DNA of 64,000 nucleotides from a virus, in IMG/VR virus record IMGVR_UViG_3300044612_003672, positions 1 through 64,000 of that record; one strand, given 5' to 3'. The position numbers were made by a program, and so were the translations under genes. Position 1 is the first letter of the stretch. Every line of letters starts with the position of its first letter. Positions 42,490-51,605 of this stretch are shown in pieces. Under the pieces are notes generated by a model. That model did not search any database and had not been told where the DNA came from. It saw nothing but the letters and a program-made list of their open reading frames with translations.

Positions 42490-43122
42490 ATGTCGCAAGA
42501 AAGTCTTCATTATATTCAGTATCTTTCAGGAATTATTTCTGAAGAAAAATTCTACGAAATTGAAGAACAATTTAATGAAGGATTGGCCAGAAATCTTTTG
42601 GGGGCAGGCGCTCTTGCAATGGGAAGTCTTTTCGGAGGCGAAGCTTCAGCCCAAAGCGGAAGAGATCAAATTGATGCCATAAAGAACAAAATCTCTGATC
42701 ATGAAGCGACTGAAAATGCAATAGAACTATTAAAGGATGGAAAATTAGATTTTCTTTTAATTAAAACTAATTTGACAGATAAAGAAAATAATTTTATCAA
42801 TAAGATTGAGTATATCGTAAAAAAAAATCCACATGTTGCATTAGACATATTAAAAGAAAAACAGAAACAATTTTATTTGCAGTCTACACAAAAGGAAATA
42901 GATCAAGGTGGACTTGATCTAAATGATCCTGTTGTCAAATTGATATTTAAGCTATTTCCACAGTTCAAAAAAGCTATGGAAAAAGGTGGAAAAAATTGGG
43001 TTGAACTTGAAGGTCCAAGCACTTTATATGATCTTCAAAAGGAAAAAGACATAAAATGGAAGCAAGAAGATTTAGGTAAACTTTTAAGAAAATCAATAGA
43101 AGGCAATTTGCCTAATCGTTAA
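42490..43122 (+). CDS. class-2 leader protein with glycine-rich hydrophobic segment, copy A
   Basis: 210 residues. MSQESLHYIQYLSGIISEEK is a class-2 leader, followed by FNEGLARNLLGAGALAMGSL and FGGEASAQ, a small-residue hydrophobic helix. The first ~53 residues are almost the same as in the next gene, but the rest is unrelated (helical, Lys-rich), a module swap. Probably an internal virion protein; the helix may enter a membrane. Confidence 0.7.
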   Translation: MSQESLHYIQYLSGIISEEKFYEIEEQFNEGLARNLLGAGALAMGSLFGGEASAQSGRDQIDAIKNKISDHEATENAIELLKDGKLDFLLIKTNLTDKENNFINKIEYIVKKNPHVALDILKEKQKQFYLQSTQKEIDQGGLDLNDPVVKLIFKLFPQFKKAMEKGGKNWVELEGPSTLYDLQKEKDIKWKQEDLGKLLRKSIEGNLPNR

Positions 43123-43159
43123 AATTTTAATTTAGCACAATTAAAATTAAAAAAAAACC

Positions 43160-43166
43160 CTAAATA
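43160..43166 (+). promoter_or_regulatory. T4-type late promoter box CTAAATA
   Basis: CCCTAAATATAAC lies 27 bases before the ATG of the next gene, leaving a leader with GAGGG. Confidence 0.5.
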
Positions 43167-43193
43167 TAACAAACCTATTTACGAGGGTAAAAA

Positions 43194-43802
43194 ATGTCAC
43201 AAGAAAGCATGCATTATATTCAGTATCTTTCAGGAATTATTTCTGAAGAAAGATTCTATGAAATTGAAGAACAATTTAATGAAGGATTGGCCAGAAATCT
43301 TATGGGAGCAGGCGCTCTTGCAATGGGAAGTCTTTTCGGAGGACCATCTGCTTCAGCCCAAACACCACCTCCAGCAGCAATAACGAAGAGTGTCGATGAA
43401 TTCGGTGTTGATGATGATGAAACCGTTCATCATGATGCAAAACAATACACAAAAGAACTAGTTGCCAAATTAAGGATTCACAGAAATGGTTTTGAAGACA
43501 AATATGGCAGAGAAGGAGCGGATTTAGGAAGAATGACAATCAATAAAATTATCAAAGCTGAATCTTCACCAAATGGAAAAAAAGTTATTGTGACTATTTC
43601 TGGAATGGCAAGAGGTACTAAAGGATCATTACCCGGAAAATCAGAAGAAGCGATTAAGTCTTTAATGGGTCAAGCAGGATCTGTGAGAGTTTTTGGAGTA
43701 GAAAATAGCGGCAAATGGATGGGAGAAGTTCCTGAAGACATCGTCTCTCCCGGTTCTAAATTATACCCATTTACTGCCCAAGTTGTAATCACGGGCAAAT
43801 GA
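43194..43802 (+). CDS. class-2 leader protein with glycine-rich hydrophobic segment, copy B
   Basis: 202 residues. N terminus as in copy A (MSQESMHYIQYLSGIISEER; GLARNLMGAGALAMGSLFGG), then a different C-terminal domain from about residue 60: an alpha/beta unit with YTKELVAKLRIHRNGFEDKY, VIVTISGMARGTKG and a final AQVVITGK. Unrecognised. GAGGG precedes the ATG. Confidence 0.7.
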   Translation: MSQESMHYIQYLSGIISEERFYEIEEQFNEGLARNLMGAGALAMGSLFGGPSASAQTPPPAAITKSVDEFGVDDDETVHHDAKQYTKELVAKLRIHRNGFEDKYGREGADLGRMTINKIIKAESSPNGKKVIVTISGMARGTKGSLPGKSEEAIKSLMGQAGSVRVFGVENSGKWMGEVPEDIVSPGSKLYPFTAQVVITGK

Positions 43803-43828
43803 AAAAATTAATTTATATTTGAAATTCA

Positions 43829-43856
43829 AAAGCCAGTTGTTATGACAACTGGCTTT
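43829..43856 (+). terminator. rho-independent terminator
   Basis: AAAGCCAGTTGT-TATG-ACAACTGGCTTT, 12 pairs; the T run is short (TTTAATC). Confidence 0.7.
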
Positions 43857-43924
43857 AATCATTTAATGGCTGGTGAAAAATATAGACGAAAATTATAATA
43901 TAATCAATAATAGATATTTTAATT

Positions 43925-45046
43925 ATGCAAAATATACCTCTATTCAAAGTTTTTATAGAAGAAAATTGCCATAAAGAAATATCTAAAACAATACAATCTG
44001 GATTCATTGGTCAAGGACAAAAGGTAGAAGATTTTGAAGTCGAATTGCAGAATCTCCTTAAATCTCCTTTCATAAATACAACGAATTCAGCAACATCCGC
44101 AATTCATTTAGCTCTCCATCTAATAAAAGAATTTTCAACTAAAACAAGAAATCAAGTCATCACAACACCATTGACATGCACAGCCACAAACATACCAATT
44201 CTTCACTACGAAATGAATCCAGTTTGGGCAGACATTAACCCAATGAACTGCAATATAGACATTGATGATGTTCATAAGAAAATAGACAAAAACACATTAG
44301 CAGTCATGGTTGTTCATTGGGCAGGTTATCCAGTCGATATGGATAAAATTAACGACATACTTGATCATCACCAAAGCAAAAACAAATTCAGACCATTCCT
44401 AATAGAAGACTGCTCCCACGCCATCGCAACAAGATCACATTATCCAACTGATAATAACTTCGCTGTATACAGTTTTGGACCAATCAAACACCTCACAACA
44501 GGAGATGGAGGATGCCTAGTTTCTCCAAACGAATACTTCCACAAAAAAGCCAAATTACTTAGATGGTACGGACTTGACAGAACATCTAAAAAAGACTTCA
44601 GATGCGAACAAAATATCGAGGAACCCGGATACAAATTCCACATGAATGACATCAATGCAACAATAGGACTTCAAAACATTAAAAAAATTCACGATATCGT
44701 CAACAAACATAGAAAAAATGCTGATTATCTCAGGAACAAAATAACCCAAGTGACACACCTTGAACACGAAAAACAATCATCAGACTGGATTCTCACAGTC
44801 CATGTGAAAAATAGAGATCAATTCGTTAATCACATGTCTGAAAATGGAATCCAAACAAGCAGAGTCCATGATAGAAATGATAAACATACAATTTTCAACA
44901 AATATAAAACAGAATTACCTAAAACAACACAAACTTGTGATACAATGATTTGCATACCTTGCGGATGGTGGCTCAATCAAGAAAACCTCGAACACATTGT
45001 CAACAAGGCAAATGAAGGAGATTGGAAATGTTCTCTTACGAATTGA
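43925..45046 (+). CDS. DegT/DnrJ/EryC1/StrS sugar aminotransferase
   Basis: 373 residues. The PLP lysine is K188 in SFGPIKHLTTGDGG; NTTNSATSAIHLAL (about 51-64) binds the cofactor phosphate; EDCSHAI (161-167) holds the ring Asp. The family transfers an amino group to a keto-sugar nucleotide, the step after a 4,6-dehydratase such as the one at 25 kb. The stop overlaps the next gene, a GNAT acetyltransferase, suggesting amination then N-acetylation. Confidence 0.88.
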   Translation: MQNIPLFKVFIEENCHKEISKTIQSGFIGQGQKVEDFEVELQNLLKSPFINTTNSATSAIHLALHLIKEFSTKTRNQVITTPLTCTATNIPILHYEMNPVWADINPMNCNIDIDDVHKKIDKNTLAVMVVHWAGYPVDMDKINDILDHHQSKNKFRPFLIEDCSHAIATRSHYPTDNNFAVYSFGPIKHLTTGDGGCLVSPNEYFHKKAKLLRWYGLDRTSKKDFRCEQNIEEPGYKFHMNDINATIGLQNIKKIHDIVNKHRKNADYLRNKITQVTHLEHEKQSSDWILTVHVKNRDQFVNHMSENGIQTSRVHDRNDKHTIFNKYKTELPKTTQTCDTMICIPCGWWLNQENLEHIVNKANEGDWKCSLTN

Positions 45047-45531
45047 ATCTAAGGAAATTAGATCAAAAAGATTTGAATTTTTTACTCAAACTCAAAATGT
45101 CATCTCAAGAATATCATCACAGAACAGCAATAATAAACGAGACAGATCAAAATTTATGGTTCAATTCAATTCATCTTGATTCACATCATCCAAAAAGTGT
45201 TTACCTTGTGGGTTATTCAGAAGATGAAATGGATGTTGGTGTATTCGGACTCGCAAACATCAATTACATAAACGGCACAGCAGAAATACTATGTGACATA
45301 ATTCCAGAACTAAGAAATCAAGGATATGGAGGAAAACTACTCAGATCTGGAATCAAATTTTCAAAATCAATACTTAATCTTAGAAAACTTGGATGCGAAG
45401 TACTCGAAAATAACAACCCTTGTATGAAAATGCTTACCAAAAATGGTTTCTCCCAAGAGGGAATCAAAGTTAAACAAGTTTTCAAAAATGGAGATTATCT
45501 AGACAGCGTTATATTTGGACTAATGCTGTAA
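45028..45531 (+). CDS. GNAT acetyltransferase
   Basis: 167 residues. IIPELRNQGYGGKLLRSGIK is the acetyl-CoA (Q/R-x2-G-x-G) loop; the C terminus CEVLENNNPCMKMLTKNGF is typical of RimJ/PseH-like enzymes. GGAG seven bases before ATG 45028. It overlaps the aminotransferase by 19 bases; the likely acceptor is the amino sugar it makes. Confidence 0.8.
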   Translation: MFSYELNLRKLDQKDLNFLLKLKMSSQEYHHRTAIINETDQNLWFNSIHLDSHHPKSVYLVGYSEDEMDVGVFGLANINYINGTAEILCDIIPELRNQGYGGKLLRSGIKFSKSILNLRKLGCEVLENNNPCMKMLTKNGFSQEGIKVKQVFKNGDYLDSVIFGLML

Positions 45532-45543
45532 ATTTTTTCAAAT

Positions 45544-47853
45544 TTAATTTCTAGCCCATCTATCCGACTTTCCACTATAATAATCTATTTTGCCCTTTCT
45601 TCTTGAACCAAAATTAAACTTCCCAGCAATATCCTCAACATCTCTTCCCTTTTCAACCCTTATCTTTAGATTGACTATATCTTTTTTAAGATCGCTAATC
45701 ATGTTCGACAATATTGGCAATTTTTCCAAGAAATTTTCTTTCTCTTTTTCGCTAAGATTTTTTTCTTTACTTAGAACATTATAAACATTTTTTAATTTGA
45801 TCAATTCATTTACAATATTTTTCACCTTATCAGATAAAACATTGACTCCCAACTCTCCTGATCTGTTGAAATTATCACGCATCTTTTCAATCAACTTTTC
45901 AAGCAAATCAAAATTTTTAATCTCTGACCTAGCAAAAGAAGTATGTGTTATGACATCAGACAAAATCATATTATAATCAGCACCAGCATCGAGAAGCTTT
46001 TCAATATATTTAATTTTTAAGGAATGACTTAAACCATTAGTGCTTAAAATACTTTCTCCCATTTCGCTCAAATGAATGCCACTCATAAGAGAATGACGAG
46101 AATCAGTATCATTCTTATCAGATTCAATTTGTTTTATCTCATGATCTAAAATATGATCGGCAATTTCCTCTTTACCCATATGCAAAGATTTTACCAATAA
46201 ATTTATATTATTGGTACGAGCATTTTGCCAATTTTCATTATTTGAATAATCTTTGTCGTAATAATCTTCTCCAGAAAAATCAAATTCCCTGTCTTTCATT
46301 CCTTTAGGACGACCATACTTGCCTCCAGAATCGAAATGCTTCTTGAAGCTATCATCATCGCCTTTATCCAAACTTATGACCATTTTGGCGTGAGGATGTA
46401 ATTTTTCTATATCTGAATTTTCCAAAGATGATAATTCATTTCCGGCAATATCAATACCAGCATGACTGTTTTGAATTATAACTGACTTATAAAGATTAAA
46501 ATCTTTTTCTCTCAAAATTTCTCTTTCATCTACACACAAAGGAACAATATAACCTTTGCGACCAAGAGTAGCATTGATTTTTTTAGACATTCTTTTCCAT
46601 AATTCATCAACCAATTCTTTATCCCCATTGTCAAGCAAAGTCCTCATTAAAAAGCCTTCTCCAATTTTTCCATAAACTCCCATTTGAGTAATATTATCGG
46701 CAAATTTAGAAATAACTTTTTTTCTCTCATCCCTCATGTTCTTGCTAATGAATTCAAATTCTTCTTCATTTATCGGGTAGGCATGAACATTGGCATCCAC
46801 AGAAATTAAACGAAAATGCATATACTTTTTGCCCAAATCCTTGTCAGACAAAATATAATTTAACTGAGAACCAGTCATATTCAAGCCAGTAGAAACATAT
46901 TGTTCCAACAAATCCCTTAACTTGTGCTTAACCAAGAAATCAAACTGCTCATCACTTAACTTGTGGCCACGACCTATGTAAGAACTCTTTTGAGCAGGAT
47001 TTAATCTTATAAACCAATCATAAGAAAGATTCTCATTTCCCAAAAGTTCATTTTCTTGCTTCTCTAAATCATTGTGAGGATTGTTCTTGAATATCGAAGT
47101 GTCAATTCCTTTGCTTCTCAGATAAATAAAGTATTTTGTGTGATCCACATCTCTTAAATCGGAATTTTCAGGATTTTGACAACTTCCTGTCCTGTTAATC
47201 CTATCAGTCAATAAAATCTTGCCATAACTACCAACATCAACTACCACAATATCCAAATTATCATTCCTATTGGAATCAAAAACGAAATAAAATGTCGCAG
47301 CATGAGAATCACGATATGACTTAAACATTTTGTTTCCCGGCTGAGAAATACAAAATGTCGTTCCACGACCCAATATTATCGCATCAGCAACATTTTCAGC
47401 CTTGAAAACTTTAATACTATTATCACTATTCGCAAAAACAGGACGCAAACGGGAAATATCCTCGTCACTAGGACGATAACGGGAAGCAGATCTGCTCCTC
47501 TCCTCTTCCTCCATTCCATGCATCGCTGCTGTCCATTCCAAATAATTGGAATATTGCCTAAACTGAGTATTCAAATTTCCACTATCATCAAATGTAAACA
47601 ACTTCATCTTGTTCCTGCCAACAAGACGATGATAAACATCAATGTCATTGCCCAATGTTCTTAAATCAGGCTGACTTTTACTAAAATAAGCAGCAACCAA
47701 CAAATACTTGTTCTTCTCTTCAGGTTTGATCCCATCTGGCAATATCTCACCTAACTTAATCAAAAAATTAGTATCACCACCAACCAAATTCAACGCAATC
47801 TCAGAAGGCTTCTTAGCCTCATTAAAATAAAACCATTCACTAAAGTTTAACAT
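45544..47853 (-). CDS. large leader-bearing protein with FCISQPGN domain
   Basis: 769 residues. Leader MLNFSEWFYFNEA. Residues ~40-225 form a domain shared with the next two-thirds-size gene: an ILGRGTTFCISQPGN core (160-174), then KSYRDSHAATFYFVFD and DIVVVDVGSYGKILLTDRIN. I do not know its activity; related segments with a K-G-T-x-[FW]-C motif occur in large-phage and giant-virus proteins. The C-terminal part contains helical, ankyrin-like stretches (NNINLLVKSLHMGKEEIADH; LLDAGADYNMILSDVI). CTAAATAATT abuts the ATG. Confidence 0.65.
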   Translation of the reverse strand: MLNFSEWFYFNEAKKPSEIALNLVGGDTNFLIKLGEILPDGIKPEEKNKYLLVAAYFSKSQPDLRTLGNDIDVYHRLVGRNKMKLFTFDDSGNLNTQFRQYSNYLEWTAAMHGMEEEERSRSASRYRPSDEDISRLRPVFANSDNSIKVFKAENVADAIILGRGTTFCISQPGNKMFKSYRDSHAATFYFVFDSNRNDNLDIVVVDVGSYGKILLTDRINRTGSCQNPENSDLRDVDHTKYFIYLRSKGIDTSIFKNNPHNDLEKQENELLGNENLSYDWFIRLNPAQKSSYIGRGHKLSDEQFDFLVKHKLRDLLEQYVSTGLNMTGSQLNYILSDKDLGKKYMHFRLISVDANVHAYPINEEEFEFISKNMRDERKKVISKFADNITQMGVYGKIGEGFLMRTLLDNGDKELVDELWKRMSKKINATLGRKGYIVPLCVDEREILREKDFNLYKSVIIQNSHAGIDIAGNELSSLENSDIEKLHPHAKMVISLDKGDDDSFKKHFDSGGKYGRPKGMKDREFDFSGEDYYDKDYSNNENWQNARTNNINLLVKSLHMGKEEIADHILDHEIKQIESDKNDTDSRHSLMSGIHLSEMGESILSTNGLSHSLKIKYIEKLLDAGADYNMILSDVITHTSFARSEIKNFDLLEKLIEKMRDNFNRSGELGVNVLSDKVKNIVNELIKLKNVYNVLSKEKNLSEKEKENFLEKLPILSNMISDLKKDIVNLKIRVEKGRDVEDIAGKFNFGSRRKGKIDYYSGKSDRWARN

Positions 47854-47854
47854 G

Positions 47855-47864
47855 AATTATTTAG
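47855..47864 (-). promoter_or_regulatory. late promoter CTAAATAATT abutting a start codon
   Basis: CTCTAAATAATTC then ATGTTAAACTTT. The same ~30-base block precedes the genes at 49.62 and 51.35 kb. Confidence 0.6.
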
Positions 47865-47955
47865 AGAATATCAACGAAATTTATTCTCTTTCCTTGACTA
47901 TTTCAAATAGTCAACAACATCATCACCAATTTGTGCTTATTCATAAAATACATCT

Positions 47956-49623
47956 CTAACTATAAGAATATTCACTACTTCTTCTCGCTTGCAAATAATC
48001 AACTATATCCTTATGACCATTTTGTTCTGCACCAGCAATTGCATAATTATAATTACTTATTTCTGCGCCTTTGAATAAAAGATATTTAACAAGATTCAAA
48101 TTACCAGCCGATGCTGCATTAGCAACTGCGTTTTTACCTATTTCTATTGGAAATTTATTTATTTCTTCGGCTTTATCAATAAGATCTTTAACAAAATCTA
48201 AATCACCAGTTGCCGATGCAGAAGAAATTAATTTTTCGCTAATTGGGACACCTTTTTTTACAAGATATCTAACAAGATCAAAATTTTTATCTCTTGTTGC
48301 TACAAGGACTGCGTCATGGCTAACTGGGGCACCTTTTTCTACAAGATATCTAACAATATCAAAATTTTTATCTTTTCCCGACCTCACTGTTTGCCATATT
48401 GCTACAAGGACTGCGTTTTCGCTAATTTTAGCACCACTTTCTACAAAATGCTTAACAGTATCAAAATCATTAAATTCAATTGCCATGTTTATTTTGTTAT
48501 AATCTTCACTATCATTTATTTTCTCATAATAGCTTTCTTTCTGTTTAGAACTCAATAAATAATATTCTTTAGCAGTTAAATTTCTACTATTCTGATCAGA
48601 AATTAATCTATTATGAATATAATTGTCCTTCAAATCACGAATTTTTGCTATTTTATCAATTTGATAATCATCTAATGGCAACCCAGTTTTAACATATTGA
48701 GTCAGCAGAGAATTAAACTTGTTATCCAATAAAAAATCAAATTGCTGATTAGTCAATGGATGCCCTCTTCCAATATATTTTGACTTATAATCAGGAGACA
48801 AAGAAATAAACCAATTCAAATCACCTTTAGCTTCTCCTAATTTTTCATCTTCTTCTTTTTCTTCTGGCGACTTGGGAATATTTACAATTTTTGATAAATC
48901 AATACCCTTCTCCTTAAGATATTTCATATAAGACTTAGGATCAGTAGTCAATTCTCCAGTATATGGATCTAATGTTTTGCCAGTCGTATTGACCTTGTCT
49001 GTGAGAACAGTTTTATATTGTGTTTGATCAACAACCACAATACCCAATCTGTCATCCCTCGTATCATCATACACAAAATAAAAGGTGCTAGTCTGATTGT
49101 CACGATAACTTTGCCACATTCTGTTTCCGGGTTGACTTATGCAAAAACTCTGACCTTTTCCAAGTATAATACATTGTTCTGTATTGTTAGCTTTATAAAC
49201 CCTTATCTTGCCACCTGAGCCAGTCAAAATTGGCTTCTCATTCTGGAAATCAATATCGCTAGGCTTAAAATTAGATTTTTCCTTATTTGATTCTTCTCCT
49301 TTATTTCCATGAATAATCTGAGTCCAATAAAGATAATTATCCCAAGGACTAGGTGGTTTTTTAGAAACTAAATCCACAGATATCATTTTCATCTTGTCTC
49401 TGTTCAAATAACCAATATAATCCTTTATATCGATTTTAATTTGATTCAAATCTTTAGTTTTACTGTAATAATATGCTGCTAGCAATAATAACTTATCTGC
49501 ATTTTTATTGTTTTGTGGAATAACTGTGGATAAAGCATTCAAAACAGCACCAGCCAACTCTGATGCCAAAGCCTTCTCTTCTTTGGTTTCATTTATCAAT
49601 AACCATTCACGAAAGTTTAACAT
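47956..49623 (-). CDS. leader-bearing FCISQPGN-domain protein with ankyrin repeats
   Basis: 555 residues. Leader MLNFREWLLINETKEE, with INE|T as cut site. Shared domain with ILGKGQSFCISQPGN, YRDNQTSTFYFVYDD and IVVVDQTQYKTVLTDKVN. From about 385 onward there are five or six ankyrin repeats (NFDIVRYLVEKGAPVSHDAV; LNLVKYLLFKGAEI). Ankyrins bind proteins, so the cargo may target a host factor. CTAAATAATT abuts the ATG. Confidence 0.75.
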   Translation of the reverse strand: MLNFREWLLINETKEEKALASELAGAVLNALSTVIPQNNKNADKLLLLAAYYYSKTKDLNQIKIDIKDYIGYLNRDKMKMISVDLVSKKPPSPWDNYLYWTQIIHGNKGEESNKEKSNFKPSDIDFQNEKPILTGSGGKIRVYKANNTEQCIILGKGQSFCISQPGNRMWQSYRDNQTSTFYFVYDDTRDDRLGIVVVDQTQYKTVLTDKVNTTGKTLDPYTGELTTDPKSYMKYLKEKGIDLSKIVNIPKSPEEKEEDEKLGEAKGDLNWFISLSPDYKSKYIGRGHPLTNQQFDFLLDNKFNSLLTQYVKTGLPLDDYQIDKIAKIRDLKDNYIHNRLISDQNSRNLTAKEYYLLSSKQKESYYEKINDSEDYNKINMAIEFNDFDTVKHFVESGAKISENAVLVAIWQTVRSGKDKNFDIVRYLVEKGAPVSHDAVLVATRDKNFDLVRYLVKKGVPISEKLISSASATGDLDFVKDLIDKAEEINKFPIEIGKNAVANAASAGNLNLVKYLLFKGAEISNYNYAIAGAEQNGHKDIVDYLQARRSSEYSYS

Positions 49624-49624
49624 G

Positions 49625-49634
49625 AATTATTTAG
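49625..49634 (-). promoter_or_regulatory. late promoter CTAAATAATT abutting a start codon
   Basis: Same arrangement and flanking bases as at 47.86 kb: GATATTCTCTAAATAATTC before the ATG. Confidence 0.6.
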
Positions 49635-49712
49635 AGAATATCAACGAAAATTTATTGTCTTTTTTTAACTGATTTCAAATAATCAAAAATATCATTACAT
49701 AATTTTTATCAA

Positions 49713-50507
49713 TCAAGACTCAATCCAATCCTGTCCATTATGAACTAAAATTTTAGTCACAGGTAAAGAACTTTCTCCTGTGTACTTCAAAGCCATAGGA
49801 TTCTTTCCATAATTATTCTGGAAAAACCAAGATTCTAACTTTTTATGCAATTCTGGATTACGATCCTGATGAGCATAATAAAAAGGAGCTATATTAGATG
49901 CTGCTCCTGCACTGTAATAAGGGTTATCATTCAACAAAGGATCACGAACACTTCCGATTCTACCGGGAAATTTACCATACAAATTTCTGTATTCAGGATT
50001 CTTCTTGATAGTCGAAAATGGAACTGGCTCGGCATCAATACCAGTCAACTTTTCTCCAACTTCATCCTTTGACAAATATTTTTTTGTCTTGTCTGTTAAA
50101 TTAACATCTCCCAACTTGTTCAGCTTTCCAACTCTTTTAGAAGCATAAGTAAGAATGTCTTTCGCATGATTCTCAATGTCCAAATCCCATTCACCAAAAT
50201 CAATATTTGGAACATCTATTACAACAACTATAGGATTACCCTCTAAAGAACCCTTCAAACCATACAATTCTCTTTTCATACGAGCCAAAGCATGAGTTTT
50301 TGCGCTTTCATCCGATGTCCAAAGAAACAAACCACCTCCCTGACCATGACCATATCCCGAAGACCTAGCACCATCCCTCTTAAATGAATTCAATACCTCA
50401 TCGTCCTTTCCAGAACTAGTTCCATGATAAAACCTGAAAGGACCACTAATAACAAAATCATCAGAATAAACCTCATCATGTCGAAGCCAATCTTTGAAAT
50501 ATATCAT
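49713..50507 (-). CDS. leader-bearing ADP-ribosyltransferase-like protein
   Basis: 264 residues. Leader MIYFKDWLRHDE. FRFYHGTSSGKDDEVLNSF followed by GQGGGLFLWTSDESAKTHA matches the first half of ART folds (Y-H-G-T strand, then GxGLY/F-T-S). His28 would bind NAD. T4 packages an ART, Alt, in its head by a similar N-terminal signal, so this could be a functional counterpart. A catalytic Glu cannot be assigned with confidence. Confidence 0.6.
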   Translation of the reverse strand: MIYFKDWLRHDEVYSDDFVISGPFRFYHGTSSGKDDEVLNSFKRDGARSSGYGHGQGGGLFLWTSDESAKTHALARMKRELYGLKGSLEGNPIVVVIDVPNIDFGEWDLDIENHAKDILTYASKRVGKLNKLGDVNLTDKTKKYLSKDEVGEKLTGIDAEPVPFSTIKKNPEYRNLYGKFPGRIGSVRDPLLNDNPYYSAGAASNIAPFYYAHQDRNPELHKKLESWFFQNNYGKNPMALKYTGESSLPVTKILVHNGQDWIES

Positions 50508-50523
50508 AAATTATTAATCCCAT

Positions 50524-51267
50524 TTATCTATAAATCCACTCACTCTGACGCATATATCCCGGCATTCCTAATCCACGCATCCCAGCTTCCCAATCTCCAC
50601 GACTACTAACCTTCACTCCACCCAATCCTAACTTCTCCATAGCAGCCTTCTTCTCAACTGGATTCATCAAATGTAACCTCTGACGCAATTCCAATTTCTC
50701 ACGATCAGAATCACTCATAGCCACACCAACATTTCCACCCATTACCTTACTTATATGTACCGTTCCCAACAAAGGCGTACTTACAAAAACATCCTTACCT
50801 ACAAAATATTCTTCCATAGACCTCAAACAATCTACCAAATTGCGTGAATATACAGATTTCTCATCATTCCAAAAACTCACTAACAAAAACTTAACCTTCA
50901 TATTATCATCTTTTTTCCTACTATCAAGAAATATAGACCAATTTCCCATCCTTCCCATTAAATCATGCTTAATTCCCTTTACCCTGTAATCATAACTACT
51001 ATCATATCCCAAACTGTCCCGCCTATCCTGCAACTCATCCCTCATATCAATCAAATCTACATGATTCCTAAAATTAATATTGTCAACATCACTAGTATAC
51101 AACTTACCACCAGATACCACTTCCTTACCCAAATATATAAATAGACGCTTAATCTGATTAGAACCTAAACCAAATATGTCATCAGGTATGTCATCAGGAC
51201 TCATATAAGGCCCCTCTAAATCAACATCAAATGACTCCACATAACTCAACCATTCCCTAAAACTCAT
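50524..51267 (-). CDS. leader-bearing hypothetical protein
   Basis: 247 residues. Leader MSFREWLSYVES. Alpha/beta body with KVKFLLVSFWNDEKSVYSRN and a later VSTPLLGTVHISKVMGGNVG; unrecognised. GGAG precedes ATG 51267; a longer reading starts four residues earlier but breaks the leader. It lies 16 bases before the ART-like gene. Confidence 0.6.
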   Translation of the reverse strand: MSFREWLSYVESFDVDLEGPYMSPDDIPDDIFGLGSNQIKRLFIYLGKEVVSGGKLYTSDVDNINFRNHVDLIDMRDELQDRRDSLGYDSSYDYRVKGIKHDLMGRMGNWSIFLDSRKKDDNMKVKFLLVSFWNDEKSVYSRNLVDCLRSMEEYFVGKDVFVSTPLLGTVHISKVMGGNVGVAMSDSDREKLELRQRLHLMNPVEKKAAMEKLGLGGVKVSSRGDWEAGMRGLGMPGYMRQSEWIYR

Positions 51268-51279
51268 AAATAACTCCAC

Positions 51280-51348
51280 TCACTCTGATGCCAAATCCTT
51301 CTCTTGTTTGCTTTCATTAAAATAAAACCATTCACGAAAGTTTAACAT
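51280..51348 (-). CDS. orphan 22-residue leader peptide (truncated paralogue)
   Basis: ATG to TGA gives MLNFREWFYFNESKQEKDLA-SE and then stops. It has its own CTAAATAATT promoter box and matches the first 20 or so residues of the two FCISQPGN proteins, at DNA level too. It looks like the 5' remnant of a third copy, or a free leader peptide. Confidence 0.6.
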   Translation of the reverse strand: MLNFREWFYFNESKQEKDLASE

Positions 51349-51349
51349 G

Positions 51350-51359
51350 AATTATTTAG
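51350..51359 (-). promoter_or_regulatory. late promoter CTAAATAATT before the orphan leader
   Basis: CTCTAAATAATTC before the ATG, the third copy of this block. Confidence 0.55.
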
Positions 51360-51418
51360 AGAATATCTTAAAGATATTGCATTCGATAAATAGATTAAAA
51401 TAAATAAAAAGGAAAATT

Positions 51419-51583
51419 ATGAGCAAATTTTGGCTAGTATGGTGCAGAACTATGGGATGCAAAATAAGCGATGATAAAATAGAATCAGATACTGCCTGCC
51501 TAATTCGCACATTTTGGTGGATCATGCACATAATCACTTGCGGATTCATCATCGCAAACTGCATCAGACATTGGAATAATTGA
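51419..51583 (+). CDS. small membrane protein
   Basis: 54 residues, Trp- and Cys-rich: MSKFWLVWCRTMGCKISDD then a hydrophobic C-terminal helix (FWWIMHIITCGFIIANCI). AAGGA precedes the ATG and GATAAATAG lies upstream. Unrecognised. Confidence 0.6.
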   Translation: MSKFWLVWCRTMGCKISDDKIESDTACLIRTFWWIMHIITCGFIIANCIRHWNN

Positions 51584-51605
51584 AAACAATAAACATAATT
51601 AAATT

